A DNA stretch of 64,000 nucleotides, from contig CM065682.1 of NCBI GenBank assembly GCA_017654935.2, positions 39,221,548 to 39,285,547 of the forward strand, given 5' to 3'. Shown here one piece after another: positions 1-13,035 of the stretch (the first letter of the stretch is position 1; every line of letters begins with the position of its first letter). The DNA is from Phymorhynchus buccinoides (taxonomy: Eukaryota; Mollusca; Gastropoda; Neogastropoda; Raphitomidae). Under the pieces are notes generated by a model. That model saw only the letters and a list, made by a program, of their open reading frames with translations. It did no database searches and had not been told where the DNA came from. The position numbers were made by a program, and so were the translations under genes.

Positions 1-93
1 AATTGTTTTTGCAAATTTGCTTTATGAAAACAAACTTTAACTGTTGTAATACATTTTGATTGATTGCAGTGAGTGATCCCCTCAAAGATAATA

Positions 94-256
94 CAGTGTA
101 ACCTCCCTTATAAGACCTCCCTCCCATATAAGGCCTACTTCTCTGAGACATTGCCCTTCTTTGTAAGTATTAAAATTACCTCCCTTATAAGACCCCTCCC
201 TTATAAGACCTCATTTGGGATGATTGTTTTAAGGTCTTATAAGAGAGGTTCCACTG
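94..256. mobile_element. TA-flanked MITE (family F1)
   Basis: Termini are imperfect inverted repeats: CAGTGTAACCTCCCTTATAA on the left, and on the right the reverse complement reads CAGTGGAACCTCTCTTATAA. TA dinucleotides lie directly outside both ends (92-93, 257-258). It is about 163 bp and non-coding. TA duplication and CAGT ends point to the Tc1/mariner/pogo group (inference). A second copy is at 50581-50756. Confidence 0.8.
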
Positions 257-719
257 TAGTCAAAAAGTAAGTTAAATAATACTGAGGTCAGGAAACAAGG
301 GAATTATATTGAACTTAATGAGAAATGACAATGAAGAAACTACAAAAAAAAACCCTGAAGTGTTATGACAAATTTTGAAAAAGCATTTTGACTCAACACC
401 GACAAAGTATCTAGTTTAAAAAAAAAGAACACAGCAAAAAACAAGAACCCACCCTCTCCTAAACAATGTTTGCAACAGAAACTTGTTAACAAACAATTTG
501 CAAACATTATATATAAATTGTGATACATCAGTGAAAACAACATTCCCCAAAGAACACTTAAAGCAGAAATGAGAGAAAAATACTGTTAAATTTTGCATTA
601 GAAACAAATTTAACTAATCAAAGAGAACACAATAAGAGTGAAAATAATTAATTCAAATTTCTAAAAATGTCTAATAAACAGAAGTGGTGAAATTCAAAAG
701 ATTATGTGTTTTCACCCTA

Positions 720-1854
720 CCAAGACACCAGTAGGAAATAAATCCCTCCCCCAAAGAACACCCCAAAGCACAAATAAGTAATAACATAAATAATACTAAT
801 AAGAAACAGCACAAAAATAGTAACACCAAAGTGTGGTAGATTTTGAATGACCATTGTGATTAAATCCCCACAAAGACGTCCGTGAAACAAAAAGGTCCCC
901 AATGTAAAGAACACTGAAAGCAGTGGATGGATAACTGTATCCAGCCCACCCACCCCCAGCTTACAACAGTCATTGTTCCAAACAGTAATAACAAAAGTGT
1001 GGTAGATTGTGAAAGACCACTGTGATCAAAACCCCAACAAAGCCGTCAGTGACCAAACAAAAGAAAAAAGGTCCCCAGTGTAAAGAACACCAAAAGCAGT
1101 GGATGGATAACTGTATCCAGCCCACCCACCCCCAGCTTACAACAGTCATTGTTCCAAACAGTAATAACAAAAGTGTGGTAGATTGTGAAAGACCACTGTG
1201 ATCAAAACCCCAACAAAGCCGTCAGTGACCAAACAAAAGAAAAAAGGTCCCCAGTGTAAAGAACACCAAAAGCAGTGGATGGATAACTGTATCCAGCCCA
1301 CCCACCCCCAGCTTACAACAGTCATTGTTCCAAACAGTAATAACAAAAGTGTGGTAGATTGTGAAAGACCACTGTGATCAAAACCCCAACAAAGCCGTCA
1401 AGTGACCAAACAAAAGAAAAAAGGTCCCCAGTGTAAAGAACACCAAAAGCAGTGGATGGATAACTGTATCCAGCCCTCCCACCCCCAGCTTACAACAGTC
1501 ATTGTTCCAAACAGTAATAACAAAAGTGTGGTAGATTATGAAAGACCACTGTGATCAAAACCCCAACAAAGCCGTCAGTGACCAAACAAAAGAAAAAAGG
1601 TCCCCAGTGTAAAGAACACCAAAAGCAGTGGATGGATAACTGTATCCAGCCCACCCACCCCCAGCTTACAACAGTCATTGTTCCAAACAGTAATAACAAA
1701 AGTGTGGTAGATTGTGAAAGACCACTGTGATCAAAACCCCAACAAAGCCATCAATTGACCAAACAAAAGAAAAAAGGTCCCCAGTGTAAAGAACACCGAA
1801 AGCAGTGGATCGATATACTGTCCATTTCTGCCCAGCATACAACAGAGATTGTAC
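720..1854. repeat. 176-bp tandem array next to exon 18 donor
   Basis: Units of 176-177 bp (start e.g. 942, 1118, 1294, 1471, 1647) are almost identical. A diverged unit lies at the left, and older similar pieces at ~440-600. The right end merges with the exon 18 donor: the minus strand at the exon border (gtacaatctctgttgtatgctggg) resembles the unit (gaacaatgactgttgtaagctggg), which has GA instead of the donor GT. Confidence 0.88.
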
Positions 1855-2022
1855 CTTCGATGACCTCAACGTTCTCAGTGGTGCCCTCTGGGGTGATTCT
1901 AATGATTTTTTTATAGGTCTTCCACGTTTTCCCCCCGTCTTCCGATGACTGGAAAGTCTCTACGATTTCAGTGAACTCGTCTATTTTCACTTCTTCTTCC
2001 TCTTCCGACTCCGCAGCTTGCT
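1855..2022 (-). CDS. ANK: Ankyrin exon 18: tail exon, last one in the window
   Basis: 168 nt encoding (E)[38 protein letters not shown] and [17 protein letters not shown]. The acidic cluster followed by a basic strand and -TPEGTTE- resembles the C-terminal region of invertebrate ankyrins. The acceptor is caacaacag|AG (phase 1). The donor ATCGAAG|gtacaa (phase 1) leaves the frame open, so at least one more exon is expected below position 1. A 176-bp tandem array abuts the donor side. Confidence 0.8.
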
Positions 2023-5000
2023 CTGTTGTTGTTTGTTGTTGAATGAAGCGTGTCAGACAGAAAAGGGGTTACAGAACTATGATCAGACTGAAAGGGTTAA
2101 TGACTAGGACTGAAGCATTCGAGGGATTACACAGTTGCAATGAGGAAAGCGTTAATAACTGTGATTTAATTATTTTAAGGATTAAGCAGTTCAGAGTTGC
2201 GTTTCGGTAGTGTGACAGGACCCATATATTAAGTTGAGGATTGGATACAGCTGTAGGGAAAAAATATGTTAGTCAAGTATAGGAAATAACACCAACATAT
2301 TAAAAGAAAAACGTTAACAGCATAAAAAAACTGCACACGCAAAACAATATACATGTACTAATGAAAAAACATTCATTGTCAAAAGCAAATGGGAAGTTAT
2401 AGTAAAGGGGCACTAAACTGATGAGCATAATTCTTAACTTTCAAAAGACCAGTAAAAAAAAAAAGCATCAAATATAAATTAATGCCCAGCATTTTCTAGC
2501 CCCATTCTCCACCCCCCTCCCCTTAACCCTTTCACCGCCAATGTCGCATTTTAGCACCACAGTGGTTTAACACCCATCGTCACTAAAAGGCATCAAATCA
2601 GGGTCTGTTATCCAAAGACCATATTTTCTTAATTTTGGGAGGTAAGGATAGGCCTAATATGTCACAGAGGAATTCGCCACATTGCAGATATTTTATTTTC
2701 TCTACCCAATTAAGTTTAATTATATTTTTCAGTTTGGCTGAAAAATGGCTGGCGGTGAAAGGGTTAAAAAAAGCTAATTTGTATTACATTTATAATGAAC
2801 GGGCAGATGCCAATGAAAATAGCTTCAATGCCTAAAACACTTTTGACAGTTATCGCTACAACACAAGCAGCTGACATATTAGGACTTGAACCTTGATCAA
2901 CAAATTATTCAGAAATATTCTTTGGCTTCAAACAAAAAGCAAAACTAAAAAGTATTCGGCAAAGGTAAAGATGTGCCCCCCCCCCCCCCCCCCCCCTGCA
3001 TTTCTCGGTTAATTCGATTTTTCTGTTTTTGCCTTTCTTACCAAATATGAAGCTGTATTTTATGAACATTTTCAGCTAATTATCTTTTTGGAATAATAAC
3101 CCTAACCCTAACCCTACCCCCCCCCCCCCCCCCCCCCCCCCCTATATACTGCAGTACACCGCACATTTGTCACAGTCGTGGTTCATTGCGTTTTTCCATC
3201 TTATAGAGGGGGGGGGGGGGGGGGGGGGGGGGTAGGGTTAGGGTTATTATTCCAAAAAGATAATTACCTGAAAAGGTTAATAAAATACAGCTTTATGTTT
3301 GATAAGAAAGGCAAAAACGGAAAAATGGAATTAACCGAGAAATGTAGGGGGGGGTGGCACATCTTGACCTTTACCAAGTATTCTTTTCAGGACAGAGTAC
3401 AATGTGCAGTATTCATTACAATAACTTATCATGAACACAAATAAGAAATAGCAACAAAAAAGAAGAAGAAAAAAGCAGCACCAAGGTACCAAAGTTGTTG
3501 TTGTCGTTCCCTGGCTTAAAGACTCCAGGGAACATCCCAACAGCCGAAGCAATTGAACCCTATGGTACAAATGCACCAACTAGGGATGAGAACATTATGT
3601 GTGTGACCGTTTTTGATTACCGCGCCACGTGGGCAGCCACACTCCGACTTTGGAGGATGGTACCAAAGTTAAACATTAAGCATAATTTCATTTGAAATTT
3701 GTTACACAAAGTAAACAGATACTGTAAAATGCGGACTATAAGCTGCTACTTTTCCCCTCAACTTTGGCCCATGTGGCTTATAGACTGATGCAGCTTATCT
3801 GTGGATTTATTTCCATTCTATATTTATCAGTATGATTAAATCTGTTTCTGGCCACATTCTTCAGCCTATTTTGAGCTTCTTTAGACTCAAAACTGGTTTT
3901 GGTAATCAATAGATTCAAATCTCATGCTTAAAGTGTCTGAGAACATTAAATACTTATGCTCTGATAGGAGAACTTCTATATTTGTGTTGGTTTGTGCACA
4001 TACAATTTTATCTGCAGCTTATAAACTGGTGTGGCTTATATGTGAATAAATACCTAATGTTTTGTCTTATAGTCCAGTTTTTACGGTATGCTTCTCAAAA
4101 CAAGCATCAAAATGACACATAAAAGCCGATTTCTAAAGCAAAAAACCCAAAAGGTTTTATCTATCATAAATCACATCGATATCTTTTCTCTCAGAACGGA
4201 CACACAAAATCAACTTACAAGGATTGCGCTATATTATTCACAAATATGAAATAGCCATCAAGCATCGACGTAACACTAACAGCACAGAAATCAACTTACA
4301 AGGATTGCGCTATATTATCCACAAATATGAAAAAGCCATCAAGCATCAACTTAACACTAACAGTACAGAAATCAGCTTACAAGGCTTTCACTATACAGGC
4401 ATGGGAATTAAAGAAGACAAAAAAGACTGAAAATTGGGGTCTGGAAGCAGGCATAGGTACAAGGAATAAAAAAAAACCTGAAAACCGTGTGTGTTGAGAT
4501 ACAGCCCCCAGAAAATGAAGCTTCTTCTGTTATCTAAGCCTTAAAAACAGTATTAGAGATAAGACTGATATATTTAGTTCATTTTGCATTCATTTATAAC
4601 CAATAACTTAAGTTTTACTCATTGGGCTTCTTTTTTATCATCTCAGAAATGTCCTCTTGGACCATCAAAAAAGCTGAAACTTGCAAAAAAAGACTGAAGA
4701 GGACAATCAAAAAAGCTGAAATCAGCCAAAAGACTGACAATTCCCATGCCTGACTATATTATCCACAAATATGAAATAGCCACCAAGCAGACTTAACACT
4801 AACACTACAGAAATCAACTTACAAGGATTGCACTATATTATCCACAAACATGAAATAGCCATCAAGCATCGACTTCTTAACACTAACACTAACAGCCACA
4901 GAAAATTACTTTTCTTCTCCGAGCAAAAACCACACAATGAATTACCTTTATGCACAAACACAATCCTTTTCTATCAGGAAAACAACAACACCACAATGTA

Positions 5001-5773
5001 ATCACACCAAGGCACAGCTCACAGCTTACTGTACCCAGTCTACACACAATGTGTGTGTGTGAGAGAGAGAGGCGCAGAAGCAGAAATGGGTGAGCTAAAA
5101 ATACTCCTACACATCCCACAAAGCTCAGCCAGGCTGTAGAAGTGTTGTGTTAGCTATTAGCATTTTTTTGACTGGGTGTGTGAGAAAGGGCAAACAGTGA
5201 TATGCAGACAGTTTCTCTCTCAAGTGCACACGCACTCTCAAGTGCACATGCACACACACATTTTATGAACAAACATTCATACACACAAACAGGTTCACAC
5301 ACACACAGACCCAACAACCTTACTCCCATTCTCTTTCCCATGCATAACCCAAATCTACAATCCACAATTCCAACCTCCTCCTCTACTGCTCCCCACCCCC
5401 CCCTTTCCAGATTTTCGTTATCTTCCTCTTTATTTACTGCAGTACCCCCCCCCCCCCCCCCTCCACCTTTCAGGGCTATGTTCAAGGACAACCCAAAGTC
5501 ATGCTATACGCACAGAGTGGCATATATGCCACATTCTTTGTGCAAAAGCAGTTATAAACATCACAGTGTGTGCGTGCGTGTGCATGCGCGCACATGTGCG
5601 TGTGTGTATACTTCAATTTAATGTCTATTCACATAAGTGATTTTAGACACACACACACAAATAAATAAAATAAATACATGAACAAGATGGAGAAAAGGGG
5701 GGGGGGGGGGGGGTAAGAATGAGAGAGAGAGAGAGAGACAGAGAAAAATAGAGATGAGACAAAGAGATAGAAA

Positions 5774-5814
<41 letters not shown>

Positions 5815-8800
5815 GTGCGTGTGTGTGTGTAATCGCATCTGAGTCATGCATGCATGTGTGTGTGTCCATATGTGTGTGTGCCTGTATGTGTGGTGTCTGT
5901 GAGCATGCATGCATGTGTGTGTGTGTGTGTGTTTCTGGAGTGTAAGTGTCTGTGAGAGTGCAGCTGCCTGTGTATATGTCCGTGCAACCTAGTGTCTATG
6001 ATTTACTGAATGTAAGATAAAGATCGAGTCTGTGTCTATGTGTGTGTGTTGTGTGTATGTGTGTGTGTATGCATGCTTGTATGCGTGTGTGTGTGTGTCA
6101 CCGTGTGTATGTGGGGGTGTCTGTGTGTGCTGCTATGTGCATGTGGTGTTGCTGGCTGTGTCATTCTTGAATACTATTTTTGCTGTCTGCTTATTGTTGA
6201 ACACTGGTTGCAAAGCGCTTTGAGCTCATTTGAGGTAAAGCGCTATATAAATGTAATGTTATTATTATATTAACATGGAGAAGAGAGAAATAGAGCAAGT
6301 AGTAGTTGTAGTATGTAGTAGAAAAAAAAAACGAAAACAAAGAAGGCAAACAAGAAAATGTAGAAACAAGAAACAGAAGAAAATTATGAAGAAATGGTAA
6401 GAAAGAAACTGCAAGGGAAAAAACAAATAACAAAACAAAGATCAAGAAAGAAAAGTGGGCAACAGAAAAACCCCCCCAAAAAACAAGAAATGTAAGTTTT
6501 CAAGGTCAAACGTCAAGGTCAGCATGATTATTATTTTTGCATGGGATCTTTTGTGTAACGTGATGCACCAGCACTGTAAATTTGAAGCGATTCCATGCAA
6601 TAGTTCTTGAGATACAGCTTTGGGGGTTCGAACACTGTGATTCGCATGCGCGCGCGCACCAACAAATCCATGATTATAATGTTATAGCCCTTTTATCAGA
6701 AAGCATGGTGAAAAAAACCTGCATTGAAATGAGTGCAAAAGTTCGAGAGATATGAATGATTAAGTGTTTTGGGGTTTGAACTGCTTAATCAGCATGACCT
6801 TGACCTTAAAACAAAACTTAAGCAATCAGTCGATAGCTGATATCTTCTATAACTTGTACACTAAAAGTGATTGAAACAGAGTGAACGGTTTTCAAGAAAA
6901 CGTGACCGGACGGACGGACGCACGCACAGACCAAACAAAAACAATACTTCCCGAAGCTCGGGAACTAAAAATAAAAAATCACAGAGGAGGCAGTCAAGCA
7001 AACAAAGAAAAGCATGATAAAAGTATCATACTTATTATACATAGAGAGAGGTCATACATGTTACTGAAAATAAGTGGTCAACAAACTCAAGCTCAAGACT
7101 ACAATGTCAACAAAATTATCAATTAAGTGAAGCTTACACATGATTGAACTTGAATGAATGCAGCAGTACTTCACAAAGAAAATGGCACTAACAAAATGCA
7201 ACACATCAGCGGACATATACAAATTATACAAAACATACCTTGTATTGAGTAAACATCATACTGTTAGCATGTGACTACATAATTCAAGAACAAGAAAATG
7301 AAACACAAAAAGCACAGAGAACAAAAAAAGAAACGAATCCAACATACACGAGAGAAAAGTCATGTCTTAGGAGCGTATCAGAAAGAGCATTCAAATCTTC
7401 AAGCAAGTAGTCATTGACGCAGAGCATGCATAGGGGTTCCATATAACAAACAATACCTGTAACAAACTTTTCGGTGGGGCTGGGGGGAGGGGTACGAATT
7501 AATTCTTCAGCAGGGGCACCATCATCTGCAAGAAGGACCAATCACCATGCACAACACAATAAGGGACGGGAAGAGGGTAGGTCGGTGAAGAAGAAGCCAG
7601 ACATGACATGTTACACAAACAGGATGGATTTACAGGAAGAGGGTAGGTCGGTGAAGAACAAGCCAGACATGACATGTTACACAAACAGGATGGATTTCTG
7701 ATAAATGCTAAAACAACAAGTATCAGGTTTAGTTTTGTCGTTCAGAAAAATAATAAGTTCAGGATTATATGGTTGGTTCAAGATCACTGTATTCATTTGC
7801 TCTTTAACACTAAACGGTCTTCTTGCTATTTCATATATATAAAAAAATCACTAACATGTGCAAGTTTATCAACACTAAATGTTTGTTTTTTTAAACCTAG
7901 ATTATAAATAGTACTTCACATTGATTAAGATGGAGATGTATAAATGACAATCAGGCCATATTTATATTTATCCTCTTACCCTTTAGGTTGACAAGACAAT
8001 TTTTCAACAGGAAAAGATTTTCAGATTTATTTTTCAAACTTTTTCTGTGTATAAGTTATTTTCCAATAAGATATATCCTGTATGGGGACAAATGCAGAAA
8101 AAAATTTGAAAACAACAATGGAGACAACTGTAAGGTCAACAACTTAAAATAAAGAACACTTTCTAATGCCTTTCAAACATGAATTTCTTCGACTCACTCA
8201 CTCTTCGCAACTGATATGCATAAAAAAGAACGCAATGATATTGTACAATGAAGAATAAAACTAGACAACAAACGTAAGGTGATGTAAATGACAACAAATA
8301 AGGTTAAAGATATTCTCAGACAACAAGATACAGGTCATGATCTAAGATAATGCATAATTCAATTTATTTGTGCACACAATAATCTAAATATGGTGTGAGA
8401 AAAGAAAAAAATCAAACGTGCCAAACAAAAAAGGCATCCATCGACAGCGTATATCACTAACATGTGTAAGTTTATCAACACTAAATGTTTGTTTGTTTCT
8501 ATTATTTCAAAACATTTAATTCACTTCTTAATCCACAGAGTTCAGTGTGATTTGGTAATGAACAAACCCAGTCATTTTAATACTTTAAAAAAGGCAAATT
8601 TAAAAAAATGAAACTAAACCTTCATTTTAACGAAATATTAAAGATGAGAATAATAATATAGTGACCCAACACACTGGCCAAACTAAAACAAAATCACACA
8701 TGAACCAAGATGCAGTTTTAACGTTACATAGTCCTTAGAGCTGTATATTTTTTTTTAAACTAAAAAAGTATTTAACCTTTTTGTTAACTCTCATTGTCTT

Positions 8801-11800
8801 GATAACAATACAAAATAGGGCCTTAGGAAGAAAGGGGAGGGGAAGGAGGTGAGAACTCAAAGCAAAATCAGTTGATAATGCATAATAATAATAATGATGA
8901 TCATTTCTATAGCACCTAATCTCCGATGGGGGCTCTAGGTGCTTCCAAAAATAATATCTTACATGAATTGTAACAACAAAAACAACAACAATGAAAACAC
9001 ACACATACGCACACAAACAGACACACACATGCACACACACACACTGCATGTTGTCTGCATGTACATTGTATATGTGTAAGTAGCTTTTCTTGAAGGCACA
9101 GCGACCGATCTTTTGGGTTGGCTGAACACCTGCTCTCAGCAACAAAGGAAAGGAAGAGGCATTTGCGGTGTGCTGAAAGAGAAATGAGGTACCCCCCCAC
9201 CACACACACTGCATGTTGTCTGCATGTACAGCTTTTCTTGAAGGCACAGGGACCGATCTTTTGGGTTGGCTGAACACCTGCTCTCAGCAACAAAGGAAAG
9301 GAAGAGGCGCTTGCGGTGTGCTGAAAGAGAAATGAGGTACCCCCCCCCCCCCCCCCACACTGTCTTTATACCCCTGTTGGCTTGGGAGATGTGGGTAGAA
9401 CTAAAATGTGCATCCCTTTCCACTATTATTCTATTCTAACTTGGGTTTTTTCATATTTCCCAAACGTGTCCCAAAACAGTATGACAAAACCACACAAAAA
9501 ATATTGTATCATGACAATGTACTCAAAACCATGAAAACAACTGACAAATGATTGCAATTTAGGCCAAAGAAGCTGTTGACATGCCATACTAAAATCAGTG
9601 CTTAATTAACAAGCTGACAAGTTGCATGACAACGTGGTTGTTGCTGGTTGTTTTCCAACAGTCAATCATAATATGTCCTAACATGCACTGTAAACATGTC
9701 ACAATGCAAGCATGAGACGCGTACAGACAAACTTAAACATGAACAGGGATGAGAAAGGGGTGAAGTGGGATGAAAGAGGAGATTCAATGAAAAGCTAGCA
9801 ACAATATGCAATAAAGGATTTCAACCTTTTACCATTTCATAGAAAAAAGTTTTTGTATGAAAAATGATCCAAAATTTGTTGAAATTTTAAGCTTTTAGCA
9901 TGTTTTAATGATACAATTAAAAAAAACCCACAGTATCTCTAACAATTAATGTAAAAGTATGCTAGTGTTTTGAAACACAAATATTCCAGTTCTGCTTTAT
10001 ATAAAACAAGAAACATAAAAACATACTCTTGCCATGGTAGTCGAGCATTCTTTTTTTAAAAAGAATAGCTAGAACAGGCCAAACAAATTTCTGACCAACA
10101 AAATATGACACAGTTAGTAAAACAAAAAGTGCTGTCATGTATTACAGAATGGAAAGGAAGGAGAAATGCATGAAATGATCAAACACATTAAAACATGATA
10201 ATTGTTTAGTGTGAATCCAAAAATACTGGTACACAATTAGAAAACAAAATTCACGGGAATACCATACCATTACAAGCAGTGACAAACCAGATGGAAACAT
10301 GAACAGAGATTCAAGGTGGTCCATACGACATGCATATGATGAGTTTTGAGCGACAAGCACTGTGCAAAACAACACACAAGGCCACCACAGGCATTGTACC
10401 TTGACCAGGAGGGGCGCTGGCTTCTTCCTTTTTGGCCGACCGCACAATATCGTCTTCTTTCACGCTGTCATGCTCTTCCGGCTCTGCATGGAATTGACCA
10501 GCACACAGACACACACTTTTATCACCCCTCCACATAGAAACCAGCTGCTCAAGGATTAACATGATGAACAGAATCATTACTTCTGGCCCTGACAGAAAAG
10601 CAGGCCCGAACTACTCCAAGCTTAATTCCCACTTCCCACACAATCCACAAAACAAGACTTTCATGGTGTAACAGACGCAGCAAACTTCCTAAAACAGTAC
10701 AGCAACCAATCAGATTGCCTTTCTCTTTACACGTTTCACTCTCTTCCCTGTTTTCCATCCTTCAATCCCAGGATGAAATCAATAAATAGCTTAACTTAAC
10801 GTTGACAAGTTTTCATTCCACATGGGCAGATATACAACATTCAAACATTGGGAAGTAAAAAAAAAAAAAGACTATCAAATAAATAAAAAGAACCCTCCTG
10901 AAATTGATCTGCATTGGTGACGTACCATACCAGTCGCATTGAGCAATTGCATCATCATCTCTCAAAACCACAATTCTTCCAGGTGAAAAACCCCCAACCA
11001 AACCCACACAACAACTATTATCAGTTCATGTAAAATTTCCCACAACAAACAACAACAACATCCAAAACCAACCATTGCTGATTCATATCAAAACCCTAAT
11101 ACGGCAAATAACAGCACTACAGACCTGCTTAGCCCCTACACAAGTCTGGAGTAGTCTGGATAGCTGAAATGAGGTGTTTTGGTGTGAAATGAGTAGTCCT
11201 CTTCATTAAACCATCAAACAATGTTCACTGAAAATGAGTAATTAGAGCATTATTTTCAATTTTGAAGAGTAGTAGAGGTCCAAAATTGAGTAGAATACTA
11301 CTCGAAAAGAGTAGAGTAAACAGGTCTGGCACTACTATCTCAATGACATTAAAGAGAAATTACCTAGAGGACGAGAAGTGTTGCTATGCTAAATCCCCAC
11401 ATACTAATAACCTTGCGGGTTTGAGGCTGTAACCTCCACGTATGGCGGGGCAACACCTGACAGCCTGCTACGGTCTATTCAATAATGCGAGTACCGAGTC
11501 AGGTCAGTCCCTTTACAGGCCCACCACAGATCTGCCTCCCCTGTGCTCTCACACATGTTGCATTATTGATTGCTTCTGCGGCCCCCAAGTTAGCTTACAA
11601 GATGTGCAACCCTGTGTGGGAGTGTGTTTGTGTTCAGTGTGTGTGTGTGTGCTATTTTTAATCTGTATCACCCTGTTCCCCCCCCCCCCTACTCCCTCCT
11701 AACCTTATAGAGTACCAAAGGGGGGTGCGTACCCCTCAAAATGAGGCAAACAATGACGCAAGCATGACATTTCTTCACGATCTCTACGATTTCAAGGGGG

Positions 11801-12827
11801 GGTACGCACGCACCCAACCAACGTGCAGACCTGTTTAGTACTCTAATACATTTAAAACAAGAACCAATGAGCTACATATCCCCTTCCCTTACCTCATACT
11901 AGACACAAATTACACAAATTAAAAAGTATTGATGTGTCATACAATTTGGAAAATAATTAGAATAGCATTACTTATTCTCAATCTTTCTATTGGTGATTAT
12001 TTCCATCCCGTTTAACCCTTTCGCCCCCAAAATACCATTAAAAACTTGTCTGGGTACAGACATTTTTTTATATGCAATATTGCGAATTCCTCGGTGAAAT
12101 GTATAACATTAGGCCTATCCTTACCTCCAAAAATTAAGAGAATAGGGTCTTCGGATAACAGGACCTGACTTGATGCCTTTTAGTGACATGGGTGTTAAAC
12201 CATTGTGGTGCATGAATGCGACATTGGCGGTGAAAGGGTTAAGAGAATAGGGTCTTCGGATAACAGGCCCTGATTTGATGCCTTTTAGTGACATGGGTGT
12301 TAAACCATTGTGGTGCATGAATGCGACATTGGCGGTGAAAGGGTTAAGAGAATAGGGTCTTCGGATAACAGGACCTGATTTGATGCCTTTTAGTGACATG
12401 GGTGTTAAACCATTGTGGTGCATGAATGCGACATTGGCTTCGGATAACAGGTGAAAGGGTTAAGATTGGCGGTGAATAAGAGAATAAGGTCTTCGGATAA
12501 CAGGACCTGATTTGATGCCTTTTAGTGACATGGGTGTTAAACCATTGTGGTGCATGAATGCGACATTGGCAGTGAAAGGGTTAAAGCAACGCATTGACAA
12601 ACCATAGCTGACAAAAGCATGCAATTGACATTTTTGTACCGTATGTTTCAATCAAAAGTACACATTATATTATGTAATATATACCATTTACTTACAAAAA
12701 ACGAACCAAACATTTGGCAATATATTGCATGCAAAAAGGGTTAAGAGAATAGGGTCTGTGTGTGTGCCTTGTGTGTGTGTGGTGTGTGTGACATTGTGAA
12801 AGGGTTAAAGCAACGCATGTAGCTGTG

Positions 12828-12911
<84 letters not shown>

Positions 12912-13004
12912 GTGTGTGTATGTGTGTGTATGTGTGATGCAAAAAACAACAACCTCTGAGAGAAAAGGTATATAAATGACACATGCACATGTGTGTGTGT
13001 GTAC

Positions 13005-13035
<31 letters not shown>

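Larger units (their letters stand above)
2023..7456. other. 5.4-kb intron between exons 17 and 18
   Basis: Non-coding. It contains a TTAA MITE (2523-2767), a foldback element with telomere-like motifs (2948-3385), an interspersed repeat (3490-3665), a TA-flanked element (3720-4088), an 80-bp array interrupted by a hAT-type MITE (4209-4910), a long CA/TG/GA low-complexity belt (5040-6130), a retroposon tail (6195-6265) and a probable interspersed repeat at 6510-6970 with (GGAC)n-like and 'aaggtca' motifs. Confidence 0.6.

Noticed and set aside
3095..3247. Chromosome end or telomere
   Set aside because: Only three TAACCC units per arm, in inverted arms of a foldback repeat within an intron; coding exons lie on both sides.
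12121..12651. Frame with a 35-residue repeat ([13 protein letters not shown])
   Set aside because: The 105-bp unit is the end of a TTAA MITE; divisibility by 3 keeps the frame open. No sign of a gene.
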